Positions 8,719 through 16,801 of a DNA stretch of 64,000 nt are shown one piece after another. A model generated the notes under the pieces. The model was not told the DNA's origin. It did not search any database and worked only from the letters and a program-made list of their open reading frames with translations. This stretch comes from Schumannella soli (GTDB taxonomy: Bacteria > Actinomycetota > Actinomycetes > Actinomycetales > Microbacteriaceae), in assembly GCF_006517435.1 (NCBI RefSeq), contig NZ_VHQG01000001.1:782207-846206 (forward strand). Reading direction: 5' to 3'. Within the stretch, counting starts at the first letter, position 1, and each line of letters begins with the position of its first letter. The position numbers and the translations under genes are program-made.

Positions 8719-10686
8719 TCAGTCGCGCGCGCCGCGCTCCGCGAGCATCCGGTTGTACTCCTCGAGATCGGCCTCGCCGTCGCGATCGGCCTTGCGGTCG
8801 CGGCGCTTCGCCTCGCGGGCGTCGCTGCGCGACCACATGAGCGCCACGAGGATCGCGAGCGACACCGTCGGCAGCTCGCCGACGCTCCACGCGATGCCGC
8901 CGGCGGCCTGCTGATCGACGAGCGGCGGATCGCCCCAGGTGCGTCCCATCGCGCCGTACCAGTCGGCGAGGAAGAGCCCCGAGCTCTCGATGATCGACAA
9001 CCCGAAGAAGGCGTGCATCGCCATGGTCGCGAGCAGCAGCAGCAGGCGCAGCGGATACGGCGGCCGGTACGGCAGCGGGTCGACGCCGACGAGCATCTGC
9101 ACGAAGAGGTAGCCGACGATGAGGAAGTGCACGGTCATCCACATGTGACCGAGGTGGTCGGTGGTCGCCCAGCGGAACAGCGGCGAGTAGTAGAAGACCC
9201 AGAGCGAGCCGGCGAAGAGCACGCTGGCGATGATCGGATGCGACAGGAACGTCGCGTACTTCGAGTGCACCGCCCACAGGATCCATTCGCGCGGCCCCCG
9301 GCTGCCGTCGCTGCGCTTGTGGATCGCGCGCATCGCCAGCGTCACCGGCGCCGACAGCACCAGGAAGACGGGGATCATCATCGACAGCACCATGTGCACG
9401 GTCATGTGCGCGCTGAACAGGAACTGCTCGTAGACGTTCGGCATGCCGTTCGTCGCCCAGAGCAGCAGCAGCATGCCGACCACCCACAGCACCGGGCGGT
9501 ACCAGGGCCAGCTGTCGCCGCGACGGCGCAGACGCCACACACCCGCGAGGTAGAAGAAGATGCCGAACGCGACGATGAGCGCCCACATCAGGTCGAGGTT
9601 CCAGGTCGTGATCCAGCCCAGCGGCGTCAGCTCGGGCGGCAGCGGCTTGTCGGTGAGCAGCTCGGCGGGCGTCGGGTCGGAGAGCTGGGATGTGCCGGTG
9701 TCGGCGAGCGGGGTCTGCGTGCGCGCCAGCGCGGCGGCGACACCCGAGGCGATGCCCATGAAGGCGATCTCGGCGACGACGAGGATCCAGAAGCGGCCGT
9801 TGCCCTCGCTGCGCCCGAGCCCGCGGATGAGAACTCGCCGCTGCACCGCGCCGAACAGTCCCAACGCGAGCAGCGCGGCGACCTTGACCAGCACGAGCAC
9901 GCCGTACGGCGTGAGCAGGTTCGGCAGGGTGCCGACGCGGATCGCGGCGCTCACATAGCCGGATGCGGCGACGACGATGAAGGCGATGAGCGCGATCGTG
10001 GAGTAGCGCTGCAGCACGATGACGAGACGTCCGCGGTCGAGCGTGCCCTTGAGCAGCACCAGCGTGAGCAGTCCGCCGAGCCAGATCGCGGCGAGACCCA
10101 TGTGCAGCCAGATCGCGGTCGCGGCGATGTCGTGGGTCGAGCTGTCGCCCGAGTGGCCCTCGTTCGACAGGCGGGCGAGGGCGGCGACGCCGATCGCGAA
10201 GGTGACGAGGATGAGCAGCTGGTGCCGCACCGCGAAGCACAGCACCGTGATCACGGCGCCCGCGAGCATCATGACCAGCCAGGCCTGCCCGGCGGCGATC
10301 TGCGTGAGGAACTGGCCGAAGGCCTGACCGTAGCTGTCGTCGAAGGCGACCGGCTGCACGTAGACGCTCTGGAAGGTGAAGAAGGCGCACGCGGCCGAGG
10401 CGATCGTCCAGGCGGCGCCGGCCGCGGCGGCGACATCCAGCGCCCGCGCGTACGCGCGCTCTTTCGGGCTCAGGGCCAGCAGTGCGAGCAGCAGCGCACC
10501 GAGGGTCAGCCCGACGGCCAGGTTGACGAGGGTCTTCGTGATCGGGAGGCCCCAGCGCACGATCGGACCGGGGTCGACGATCGCGGGTGCCGTCGCGCCT
10601 CCGCCGAAGGCGAGGGAGAGGACGACGGCGACGAGCGCTGCGGCGATGAGCACGGCAGGACCCGCCACCTTCACGAGGCGCGGCAC
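8719..10686 (-). CDS. CopD/CtaG fusion: copper-resistance D and cytochrome c oxidase assembly membrane protein
   Basis: 655 residues, largely transmembrane. The first half (to about residue 330) has the CopD-type multi-helix pattern; the second half (about 380-640) matches the caa3 CtaG family, with HMTVHMVLSMMIPVFLVLSAP and later MWMTVHFLIVGYLF and MHAFFGLSI providing conserved His/Met residues. This fused architecture is common in Actinobacteria. The likely role is copper handling at the membrane and supply of copper to the aa3/caa3 terminal oxidase. The charged C-terminus (about 625-655) is cytosolic. Monocistronic; the next gene downstream is convergent. Confidence 0.9.
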   Translation of the reverse strand: MPRLVKVAGPAVLIAAALVAVVLSLAFGGGATAPAIVDPGPIVRWGLPITKTLVNLAVGLTLGALLLALLALSPKERAYARALDVAAAAGAAWTIASAACAFFTFQSVYVQPVAFDDSYGQAFGQFLTQIAAGQAWLVMMLAGAVITVLCFAVRHQLLILVTFAIGVAALARLSNEGHSGDSSTHDIAATAIWLHMGLAAIWLGGLLTLVLLKGTLDRGRLVIVLQRYSTIALIAFIVVAASGYVSAAIRVGTLPNLLTPYGVLVLVKVAALLALGLFGAVQRRVLIRGLGRSEGNGRFWILVVAEIAFMGIASGVAAALARTQTPLADTGTSQLSDPTPAELLTDKPLPPELTPLGWITTWNLDLMWALIVAFGIFFYLAGVWRLRRRGDSWPWYRPVLWVVGMLLLLWATNGMPNVYEQFLFSAHMTVHMVLSMMIPVFLVLSAPVTLAMRAIHKRSDGSRGPREWILWAVHSKYATFLSHPIIASVLFAGSLWVFYYSPLFRWATTDHLGHMWMTVHFLIVGYLFVQMLVGVDPLPYRPPYPLRLLLLLATMAMHAFFGLSIIESSGLFLADWYGAMGRTWGDPPLVDQQAAGGIAWSVGELPTVSLAILVALMWSRSDAREAKRRDRKADRDGEADLEEYNRMLAERGARD

Positions 10687-10805
10687 CCGGGAATTCTAGG
10701 CGCTCACCGCTGGGCGCCCGCCGCGCCGCCGGGCCGGCCGCATCCATCCGCCCACCGAGCCCCGGCCGCGCCCGCTGCCGCGCCGGCTCTCGCGCCCGGG
10801 AACGC

Positions 10806-10841
10806 CGAAGGGCGCCGACCAGCGATGGTCGACGCCCTTCG
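10806..10841 (-). terminator. Hairpin terminator of the HU gene
   Basis: CGAAGGGCG (10806-10814) pairs with CGCCCTTCG (10833-10841), and the inner CGACCA/TGGTCG extends the stem to 15 pairs with one mismatch and a four-base loop. It lies 16 bases past the HU stop codon. Confidence 0.75.
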
Positions 10842-10856
10842 GGGAAGTCGTGAGAC

Positions 10857-11144
10857 TTACTTGGCGGCAGCCTTGAGCTTCGAGCCCGCCGAGACCTTGA
10901 CGCGGAAGCCCGCGGGGATCTTGATGGTCTCGCCGGTGGCGGGGTTGCGGCCCTCGCGCGCGGCGCTCTCGGTGCGCTCCACCGACAGCCAGCCGGGGAT
11001 GGAGACCTTGGTGCCGGCCTTGACCGAGTCGGCGAGCGTCGCGAACAGCGAGTCGATGACCTGGCCGACGGCGGCCTGGCTCAGCTCGGTGGAGGCGGCG
11101 ATCTTCGCGACGAGCTCCGTCTTGTTGAGGGTGTTGTCAGCCAT
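10857..11144 (-). CDS. hup: HU family DNA-binding protein
   Basis: 95 residues, the usual length of HU without the long basic tail seen in mycobacterial HupB. The sequence follows the family throughout: MADNTLNKTELVAKIAAS, helix-turn-helix dimer core, then the beta-arm motif GRNPATGETIKIPAG. A dimeric nucleoid protein that bends DNA. Strong ribosome site AGGAGG seven bases before the ATG. It follows the rpsN terminator and has its own leader containing an 18-base palindrome, so it is likely a separate transcript. Confidence 0.97.
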   Translation of the reverse strand: MADNTLNKTELVAKIAASTELSQAAVGQVIDSLFATLADSVKAGTKVSIPGWLSVERTESAAREGRNPATGETIKIPAGFRVKVSAGSKLKAAAK

Positions 11145-11191
11145 GAATGTCCTCCTGGACTTTCTCTGCAGTACGCGGACCGCGCTCAGTT

Positions 11192-11209
11192 GGTGAACTG
11201 GAGTTCACC
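11192..11209. promoter_or_regulatory. Perfect 18-base palindrome in the HU leader
   Basis: GGTGAACT-GG-AGTTCACC is a perfect inverted repeat 48 bases upstream of the HU start. A second hairpin (GGCTCCC/GGGAGCC, about 11210-11236) adjoins it. It could be an operator or a leader hairpin; no T run follows. Confidence 0.5.
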
Positions 11210-11235
11210 GGCTCCCGACGGACCCCGTGGGGAGC

Positions 11236-11279
11236 CTTAAAAAGCCGGTGGCGGCCCGGGGATGCCCCCGAACCGCCAC
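11236..11279 (-). terminator. Rho-independent terminator after rpsN
   Basis: On the minus strand GTGGCGG...CCGCCAC (pairs 11273-11279 with 11248-11254) with an inner CGGGG/CCCCG stem is followed by CGGCTTTTTAA. It begins six bases after the rpsN stop codon. Confidence 0.9.
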
Positions 11280-11284
11280 TGAAC

Positions 11285-11590
11285 TTACCAGGAAGACTTC
11301 GTGATTCCGGGCAATTCTCCACGGTGCGCCATGTCGCGGAAACGCACACGCGAGATGCCGTACTGGCTGAGGACACCGCGCGGGCGGCCGTCGATCGCGT
11401 CGCGGTTGCGCAGACGGATGGGCGAGGCGTCGCGGGGCAGCTTCTGCAGACCCTGGCGCGCGGCCTCGCGCGACTCGTCGGTTCCGTTCGGATCGATGAG
11501 CGCCTTCTTCAGCTCGAGACGCTTCGCGGCGTAGCGCGCGACGATCTCGGCGCGCTGGTTGTTCTTGGCGATCTTGCTCTTCTTAGCCAT
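11285..11590 (-). CDS. rpsN: 30S ribosomal protein S14, zinc-independent (cysteine-free) form
   Basis: 101 residues, the long S14 type. The protein ([20 protein letters not shown] at the N-terminus, then [14 protein letters not shown] and [14 protein letters not shown]) contains no cysteine, so it lacks the CxxC...CxxC zinc ribbon of the short form. It binds the 3' domain of 16S rRNA in the small subunit. Last gene of rpmB-rpmG-rpsN, four bases after rpmG, ahead of a clear terminator. In several Actinobacteria this paralogue set is induced by zinc shortage, but no Zur-like operator is evident before rpmB here. Confidence 0.96.
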   Translation of the reverse strand: MAKKSKIAKNNQRAEIVARYAAKRLELKKALIDPNGTDESREAARQGLQKLPRDASPIRLRNRDAIDGRPRGVLSQYGISRVRFRDMAHRGELPGITKSSW

Positions 11591-11593
11591 GGC

Positions 11594-11764
11594 TTAGCGC
11601 TCCTCTCGGAATTCGACGTGCTTGCGGACCACCGGATCGTACTTCTTGAGCACGATGCGGTCAGGGTTGTTGCGGCGGTTCTTGCGGGTCACGTAGGTGT
11701 ACCCGGTGCCGGCGGTGGAACGGAGCTTGATGATCGGACGGACGTCCTGTGCCTTCTTGGCCAT
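11594..11764 (-). CDS. rpmG: 50S ribosomal protein L33, cysteine-free form
   Basis: A 56-residue protein. Translation begins [19 protein letters not shown] and continues with [15 protein letters not shown] and [18 protein letters not shown], which matches actinobacterial L33 throughout. No Cys is present, so this is the zinc-independent type. Its ATG shares one base with the rpmB stop codon (TGATG), and rpsN follows after three bases, so the three ribosomal genes are translationally coupled. Component of the large subunit near the E site. Confidence 0.95.
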   Translation of the reverse strand: MAKKAQDVRPIIKLRSTAGTGYTYVTRKNRRNNPDRIVLKKYDPVVRKHVEFREER

Positions 11765-12000
11765 CAGATCTTCTCCCCACGGGCCAGCAGGTCCTTGACG
11801 ACCGACTCGATGCCGCGAGCGTCGATGACCTTGATGCCCTTAGCGGACAGCGTCAGGGTCACGGTGCGACGCAGCGACGGGACGTAGTACTTCTTCTTCT
11901 GCACGTTCGGGTCGAAGCGGCGCTTCGTCCGGCGGTGCGAGTGCGAGATGTTGTGTCCGAAGCCGGGAACGGCTCCGGTCACCTGGCACACGGCTGCCAT
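11764..12000 (-). CDS. rpmB: 50S ribosomal protein L28, zinc-independent form
   Basis: 78 residues beginning [20 protein letters not shown], followed by [18 protein letters not shown] and a typical L28 C-terminus. Only one Cys remains (residue 5) where zinc-binding L28 has CxxC, so this is the C-minus paralogue. The ATG at 12000 is preceded by GGAGG; the frame stays open beyond it but the extra residues do not resemble L28. First gene of the rpmB-rpmG-rpsN operon. The 250 bases upstream to the G5 gene contain no other gene that I see. Confidence 0.96.
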   Translation of the reverse strand: MAAVCQVTGAVPGFGHNISHSHRRTKRRFDPNVQKKKYYVPSLRRTVTLTLSAKGIKVIDARGIESVVKDLLARGEKI

Positions 12001-12251
12001 GGTTCCTCCAATATCGAGACGGATCTCTCCGTCGGCTACCGTGAGGCGGCGGGACGCATCCCAGGCCGACTCACCCAAGGTCACTTGTCGGCGTGCCGAG
12101 ACCGCATCCGAAGAAGCGGTGGCACACAAGAAGAAGCGCGCCGAGACGCGCAACCCTCCGAGGGTACCCGACGATCGCCCGCGCGGCAACGCGAGCGATC
12201 TCGAGCCCGCGGAGCCGGGCGTCGCGAGTCGCAGGTCGTAAGGCGTCGCGC

Positions 12252-12893
12252 TCAGGCGTTCCAGTGGTACTTGCCGTTGGCGTCGGGCCCCTTGGCTCCG
12301 CAGGTGTAGGTCTTGCCGTTCGCGGCGACGCCCGTCGCCCCGACGTTGCCGCAGTACCCGCCGGGGTTGACGGTTCCGCCGCTCGACGCGGGCGGTGCCG
12401 GTGCCGCGGGCGCCGGAGCGACGTAGCGCGGGGCCGGAGGGGCGACGTAGGTTCCGCGACTGGTCACCTCGGCGACCGGCGCCCGCGACACGGTCTCGGT
12501 CTGCAGCTCGCGCGCCGTCTCGACGTCGTCGGTGTACGTGACCCGGTAGACGCGGGTGAGCTCCCCGTCCACACCGGCGGTCGTCACCGCGGTCGTGCCC
12601 GCGGCGCGGGTGGCGTCATCGACGGTGACGCGGTCGAAGGCGACCGGTGCGGTCTCGGTGACCGTCTCGTAGCGGACCACGGGGTCCGGAGTCGGCGTCG
12701 CGGTCGGAGTCTCACTGGCGACGGGAGCCGCGAAGCTCTGCGGATGATGGCGCGCGCTCTCGACCGCCGCATTGGCCACGGGCACGCCGATCGCCACGCC
12801 GAGCAGAGCCGCGATCGAGAAGATCACGATCGGGATGCGCGCGACGCCGAGACGCGTCCACAGCGACGGTCGGCTCGGCGGGAGGTTCGTCAC
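12252..12893 (-). CDS. G5 domain-containing membrane-anchored protein
   Basis: 213 residues. A cytosolic start (1-16) and one TM segment (about 18-42, [21 protein letters not shown]) lead to an extracellular Thr/Pro linker and a G5 domain (about 70-150, [15 protein letters not shown]...[21 protein letters not shown]), found in cell-wall proteins and resuscitation-promoting factors, probably an N-acetylglucosamine or wall-binding adhesin module. A Pro/Ala-rich spacer precedes a short C-terminal module with two cysteines ([12 protein letters not shown] and [17 protein letters not shown]). No enzyme domain is present. Probably cell-surface located; role unknown. Confidence 0.8.
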   Translation of the reverse strand: MTNLPPSRPSLWTRLGVARIPIVIFSIAALLGVAIGVPVANAAVESARHHPQSFAAPVASETPTATPTPDPVVRYETVTETAPVAFDRVTVDDATRAAGTTAVTTAGVDGELTRVYRVTYTDDVETARELQTETVSRAPVAEVTSRGTYVAPPAPRYVAPAPAAPAPPASSGGTVNPGGYCGNVGATGVAANGKTYTCGAKGPDANGKYHWNA

Positions 12894-12956
12894 CCCCCGA
12901 GTCTCCGGATCGACAGCTGTCGAGGAAATCCCCCGATCGAGGGAGCCTCGAAGTCG

Positions 12957-13490
12957 TCAGACGCAGCTGTAGCCGGTGGCGATGATGAGGTTGGTGACGG
13001 TGATCGTGCGCGTCGGCGACGGCGCCGCGAGCCAGTTGCTGTACTTCGCCGTGACGGAGACCGTCGCCGTCGCGTTGATGGTGAGCAGCGCGAGCGGCAC
13101 GTTGTAGCTCGTCGCGGTCGTCTCGACCGACCCGGTTCCGGTCGCGAGTCCCGACCACGAGAGCACGTACGAGGTGGGGGCGATCCCGTCGGACGTCGCG
13201 GCCGGCGCCGTCCAGGCGACCGGCACGACCGGGGTCAGCAGGTTCAGCGTGCCGCTCGCGGGAACGCAGTTGAAGGTCACGACGGGGTTCACCTTGAGCG
13301 TCGTGAGGGTTCCGCTGACGACCTCGGCGTCGGTCCACGCCGCCTCGGTCGTGTGGATGCTGCGGGCGGCCGGGTAGGCGACGGCGAGTCCCAGCGCCGC
13401 CGCGACGACGGCCGCGAGCGCCGCCTGCAGCCGCGGACGGCCGGCGAAGGGTCGGCGGCGAGGCGCGGTCCCCGGGTCGCGCCGCCTCAT
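12957..13490 (-). CDS. Small secreted protein with SipW-type signal peptide
   Basis: 177 residues. A basic N-terminus, hydrophobic helix (about 20-45) and the post-cleavage motif HTTEAAWTDAEVVSGTL match the SipW-cognate signal class (AxWxD after the helix, as in TasA and camelysin). The mature part is strand-rich with two Cys (FNCVPASG, GYSCV at the C-terminus) that may form a disulfide. It resembles a single Fn3/Ig-like module (APTSYVLSWSGL, SVETTATSYNVPL). Its ATG overlaps the stop of the signal-peptidase gene by ATGA, so the two are coupled. Likely a matrix or wall-associated protein processed by that peptidase. Confidence 0.8.
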   Translation of the reverse strand: MRRRDPGTAPRRRPFAGRPRLQAALAAVVAAALGLAVAYPAARSIHTTEAAWTDAEVVSGTLTTLKVNPVVTFNCVPASGTLNLLTPVVPVAWTAPAATSDGIAPTSYVLSWSGLATGTGSVETTATSYNVPLALLTINATATVSVTAKYSNWLAAPSPTRTITVTNLIIATGYSCV

Positions 13491-14842
13491 GACGCACCCC
13501 GCGGGGCGTCGAGCCCGCCGCGCCGGCGGCGGGCGAGCGCGGCGAGCACGAGCCCGCTGCCGACGGCGCCGAGCGCGAGCAGCGCCGCGGGCCAGGCCCC
13601 GGCGACACCGGTTCCGGCGAGACCGCCGCCGCGGGCGCCCGAACCGCCCGCGCCGCCGGTCCCGCCCGATCCGCCGCCGTCGCCGTTGCCGACGCCGCCG
13701 CTGCCGACGCCCGCGTCGCCGGCGCCCCAGACCTGCAGACGCAGCTCGGCATCCGCTTCGTCGCTGATCTCGTCGGCGACGTGCACGGTCACGAGCACCC
13801 ACACCTCGGCCGGGATGTCCTCGTCGGCGAACCAGCGGGCGCCGTGCGAGGTGATCGGCGATGTCGCCGCGACGAGCGGCACGTCGGCGAGGAAGTCCAT
13901 CGCTCCGGTCGCGCAGCCGTCGGCGGTCCAGCGGACGTCGCAGCCGCGCACATCCACCCGCAGGTCGGCGGCGCGCGCCGGATCGGAGTCCAGACCCAGC
14001 CCCAGATGCAGCCGGCCCACGTTCGAGTCGTCGTAGGTGCTGACGCCGACCTGCCAGTCGGCCGAGGTGCCCGGCGCCATGCTCTGCACCGCGTCGACGT
14101 CGGCGATGCTGACGAGCTGGATGTGGTCGCCGCGCACGACCGTCTCGAGCGGCTCGGCGGCGGCCGGGGCCGGTGCGACGAACGGGATCAGCGTCGCCGC
14201 ACCGGCGGTCACCAGCACGGCGGCGAGCGCGGCGCCCGCGTGGGCGCGCTTCTCGTCGGCCGCGGTCGGGGCGGGCTGCGACGCGGGCTCGTCATCGCCG
14301 GGACGTCGGCGCGGCCAGAACGCCCACGTGACGAGCACGGCGGCGCCGATCGTGAGTCCGCCGAGCACGAGCGGGTTGCCGAACCAGACCACGACGTGGG
14401 CGAGCCCGGGAACCGCGAAGCGCACGATGCGCACCTGCTCGACCCGGTACGGCGCCGGGTCGGCGGCGGCGTTCGCGTCGCCGCGCAGCGTGATCTCGCG
14501 CACGGCCGCGGCGCGTCCCTCGGGCGCCTCGATGCCGACGACCCGGTGCGTGATCGGCAGCAGCCCGCCGGGGCGCTCGACCGTGACGACGTCGCCGACC
14601 TTCGCGTCGGCGGCGGGGATCTGCTGCACGAGCGCCGCGGAACCCGCCGGGATGGTCGGCGACATCGACCCGGTCGAGAACATGATCACGGTCGCGTGGA
14701 AGACCGTCGCCGCGACCACCGCGGCGAGGCACACCGCTCCGCCGGCCGCCGCGATCCACAGCACCACGTCGACGAGCGCCGAGCGCGCTCCGCCGGCACG
14801 CCGCGCACGCGGGCGGCGGTGCGCGATCGGGGCGGTGGTCAC
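13487..14842 (-). CDS. SipW-type signal peptidase I fused to an extracellular domain with a LAGTG sorting-like tail
   Basis: 451 residues from a GTG start. After one TM helix (about 26-52) comes the peptidase core: TGSMSPTIPAG with Ser59 and ITHRVV with His99, i.e. the Ser/His (archaeal/ER, SipW) arrangement rather than Ser/Lys, then LRGDANAAADP. A second TM (about 150-170) ends the usual SipW. The protein continues with a third TM (about 190-215) and about 190 extracellular residues holding one Cys pair (GCDVRWTADGC), a Gly-rich linker, LAGTG (about 408-412), a hydrophobic stretch and RRRR, the layout of a sortase substrate. Signal peptidase plus wall-anchored domain in one chain is unusual. 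Sits in the middle of the operon of its presumed substrates. Confidence 0.85.
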   Translation of the reverse strand: MTTAPIAHRRPRARRAGGARSALVDVVLWIAAAGGAVCLAAVVAATVFHATVIMFSTGSMSPTIPAGSAALVQQIPAADAKVGDVVTVERPGGLLPITHRVVGIEAPEGRAAAVREITLRGDANAAADPAPYRVEQVRIVRFAVPGLAHVVVWFGNPLVLGGLTIGAAVLVTWAFWPRRRPGDDEPASQPAPTAADEKRAHAGAALAAVLVTAGAATLIPFVAPAPAAAEPLETVVRGDHIQLVSIADVDAVQSMAPGTSADWQVGVSTYDDSNVGRLHLGLGLDSDPARAADLRVDVRGCDVRWTADGCATGAMDFLADVPLVAATSPITSHGARWFADEDIPAEVWVLVTVHVADEISDEADAELRLQVWGAGDAGVGSGGVGNGDGGGSGGTGGAGGSGARGGGLAGTGVAGAWPAALLALGAVGSGLVLAALARRRRGGLDAPRGAS

Positions 14843-14915
14843 GGGGTGCTCCTTCGGGCGGGGGAGGGATGAGGTGGCGCGGGTGCGGTGGCGGGATGCG
14901 GTGGGGCCGGCGCGA

Positions 14916-15569
14916 TCAGGTCGACCGCGTCGTGAAGGTCCAGACCGCCGTGCCGGTCAGCGACTGGGTCGTCGTGGGGGCGCTGAGCGCGAGATAGGTC
15001 TGGAAGCAGAACGCCGTCGCCGTGCCCGGCGCCGCACTGGTCGCCGCGGCGAGCACGTTGGTGACGCCGGAGTTCTGCCCGGTCGTGATGAGCGGAGCGG
15101 TATCGGCGGCCCCGACGACCCAGTTCGGTGTGCCGGCGAACGCGGTCGCATCGCAGGTCGCGGCGGGGTCGACGCGGACGACCCGGTATTGCGTCCACTG
15201 CCCGAGCAGGGTTCCGCCGGTTCCGCTCATGACGGCGCCGCCGAGTGTCGCCGTGCCCACGACCGACTGCGCGTTCGTGCGGATGCGCACCATCGTGTAC
15301 ACGGGCGAGTTCGGCACCATCCCCGACAACGCCACGGTCGCTCCCGGCGCCGTCGCGTTGTCGGCGTAGGCGCCGCCGTTCAGGCTCGACTGAGTTCCGA
15401 AGCGCGACGCCGAGAAGGTCGCCTTCGCGAATTCCGCGTCGTTCCACGACGCCAGCGTGAAGCCCGCCCCGAGACCCAGGGCGAGCCCGCCGGCGATCGC
15501 CGCCCGCACCCGCACCGACACGCGTCGGCGGGATGCGGACGGGGGCGACGCGCGGTCGCCCGGATTCAC
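14916..15569 (-). CDS. TasA/camelysin-like secreted protein with SipW-type signal
   Basis: 217 residues from a GTG two bases after the stop of the upstream paralogue. Signal region RAAIAGGLALGLGAGFTLASWNDAE carries the AxWNDxE motif of SipW substrates (about residues 22-46), followed by FAKATFSASRFGTQSS. The mature protein is strand-rich, Thr/Ala/Gly-rich, with a likely disulfide (CDATAF and FCFQTYL). Expected to be secreted and possibly to assemble into surface fibres, by analogy with Bacillus TasA; that is inference. Followed 74 bases later by the signal-peptidase gene. Confidence 0.82.
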   Translation of the reverse strand: MNPGDRASPPSASRRRVSVRVRAAIAGGLALGLGAGFTLASWNDAEFAKATFSASRFGTQSSLNGGAYADNATAPGATVALSGMVPNSPVYTMVRIRTNAQSVVGTATLGGAVMSGTGGTLLGQWTQYRVVRVDPAATCDATAFAGTPNWVVGAADTAPLITTGQNSGVTNVLAAATSAAPGTATAFCFQTYLALSAPTTTQSLTGTAVWTFTTRST

Positions 15570-15571
15570 GA

Positions 15572-16189
15572 TCAGCTCGAGACGGCCGCGAACTGCCAGG
15601 TGGCGGTGCCGGTCTGACCCTGTGCGATCGTTCCGGCCGTCACCTGGAAGCAGAGGTTGACCGCGGCGCCCGCCGCACCTCCCGTGCCCTTCACGAGGTT
15701 GAAGGTCACCGCGGTGCCGCCGGTGCTCGTCATCGCCGTGCCGGCCGGCACGAGCGCGGTGCCCGTGGTCGAAGCCGTGCATCCGAATGTCGTGGTCTGC
15801 AGCAGCGTGTAGGTGAGGTTGGTCACCGTGCCCGTGGTGCCGGCGCTCGTCACGGTCACCGTCGCGTTGTTCGTCGTCGGCGCGGTGAGGCGCACGGCGA
15901 ACGGCGCGGCGGCGACGTCGGTCGGCGACAGCGAGCCCACGTTCACGGTGAAGGGCAGCGTCGCCGCGGTGCCCGCCGTGTTGTGGTTGCTGAACGTCGT
16001 GCCGTCGGTCGAGCCGACCATGTCGAAGGTTCCGGCCGTGAAGGTGCCGGTGGCGAATTCGGAGTCGTTCCAGGCCGCGAGCACGTAGGTCGCACCAACG
16101 CCGAGCACGAGGCCTCCGGCGAGGATGGCGGCGATCTTGCGCGATCGCCAGCGCTTCGGTCGGGTCGTCTCCTGAGTTGTCGTCGTCAT
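15572..16189 (-). CDS. TasA/camelysin-like secreted protein with SipW-type signal (operon leader)
   Basis: 205 residues, first gene of the four-gene operon. The N-terminus (KIAAILAGGLVLGVGATYVL) is followed by AAWNDSEFATGTFTAGTFDM, the clearest SipW-cognate motif in the set, about residues 40-60. The mature chain is strand-rich with repeated Thr/Ala/Gly and a Cys pair (TFGCTAST, NLCFQVT). It shares signal region, size, C-terminal Cys-Phe-Gln motif and GTATW ending with the next gene, so the two are paralogues, probably from tandem duplication. The upstream 204 bases to the zur gene hold no other gene and should contain the operon promoter. Confidence 0.85.
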   Translation of the reverse strand: MTTTTQETTRPKRWRSRKIAAILAGGLVLGVGATYVLAAWNDSEFATGTFTAGTFDMVGSTDGTTFSNHNTAGTAATLPFTVNVGSLSPTDVAAAPFAVRLTAPTTNNATVTVTSAGTTGTVTNLTYTLLQTTTFGCTASTTGTALVPAGTAMTSTGGTAVTFNLVKGTGGAAGAAVNLCFQVTAGTIAQGQTGTATWQFAAVSS

Positions 16190-16393
16190 GACCGGCTCCC
16201 TGATCTGCCGTCCATTCCGCCGACGCGGTGGTTGTGGAGGACTCGGTGCCCTTCCCCGCGCCGACGATCCTGGGCACAGGCTACGCCGGAGTTCGCCTCA
16301 TGTCACCCTTTCGTCACCCCACTGCGAGCGGGTGCGTCGAGATGCTGGGCGACGGGTTCGCCGCCGCTGAATGGCGACGCGGGTCGCGAGGCG

Positions 16394-16801
16394 TCAGCCC
16401 TGCGCGCCGACGCCCTTCGCGGTGCAGTCGGCGCAGAGGCCGAAGACGTCGACGACGTGCTCCGGCTGGGTGAAGCCGTGCTTCGCGGCGACCTGGTGCG
16501 CCCAGGTCTCCACCTCATCCGCCTCGATCTCGACGGTCGCGCCGCAGTTGCGGCAGATCAGGTGGTGGTGGTGCTTGCCGGGGGTGCAGGCGCGGTAGAG
16601 CGCCTCGCCTTCCTGCTGCAGCGAATCGGCCTCACCCGTCGACTCGAGGTCGGCGAGGGCGCGGTAGACCGTCGCGAGCCCGATCGTCGAGCCCTGGTCG
16701 CGCAGACCCGAGTGCAGCGCCTGCGCGCTGACGAAGCCCTCGCGCTCGCCGAGAGCGCCGCGCACGGCCTCGCGCTGCCACGTGTTGCGTCGTGCGGTCA
16801 T
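16394..16801 (-). CDS. zur: Fur-family zinc uptake regulator Zur
   Basis: 135 residues with an N-terminal winged helix (about 10-85, RNTWQREAVRGAL...TIGLATVYRALADLE) and the C-terminal dimer/metal domain: KHHHHLICRNCG and FGLCADC give the two structural CxxC pairs, and the His cluster the sensory site. As last gene of znuA-znuC-znuB-zur, overlapping znuB by ATGA, zinc sensing is far more likely than iron. It should repress the operon, and perhaps the anchored-repeat transporter, when zinc is sufficient. DNA targets are proposed at 19647-19679 and 44101-44212. Confidence 0.92.
   Translation of the reverse strand: MTARRNTWQREAVRGALGEREGFVSAQALHSGLRDQGSTIGLATVYRALADLESTGEADSLQQEGEALYRACTPGKHHHHLICRNCGATVEIEADEVETWAHQVAAKHGFTQPEHVVDVFGLCADCTAKGVGAQG

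Noticed and set aside
12001-12251. Zur box or other operator before rpmB
   Set aside because: No palindrome of the TTGAnAA...TTnTCAA type was found in the gap.
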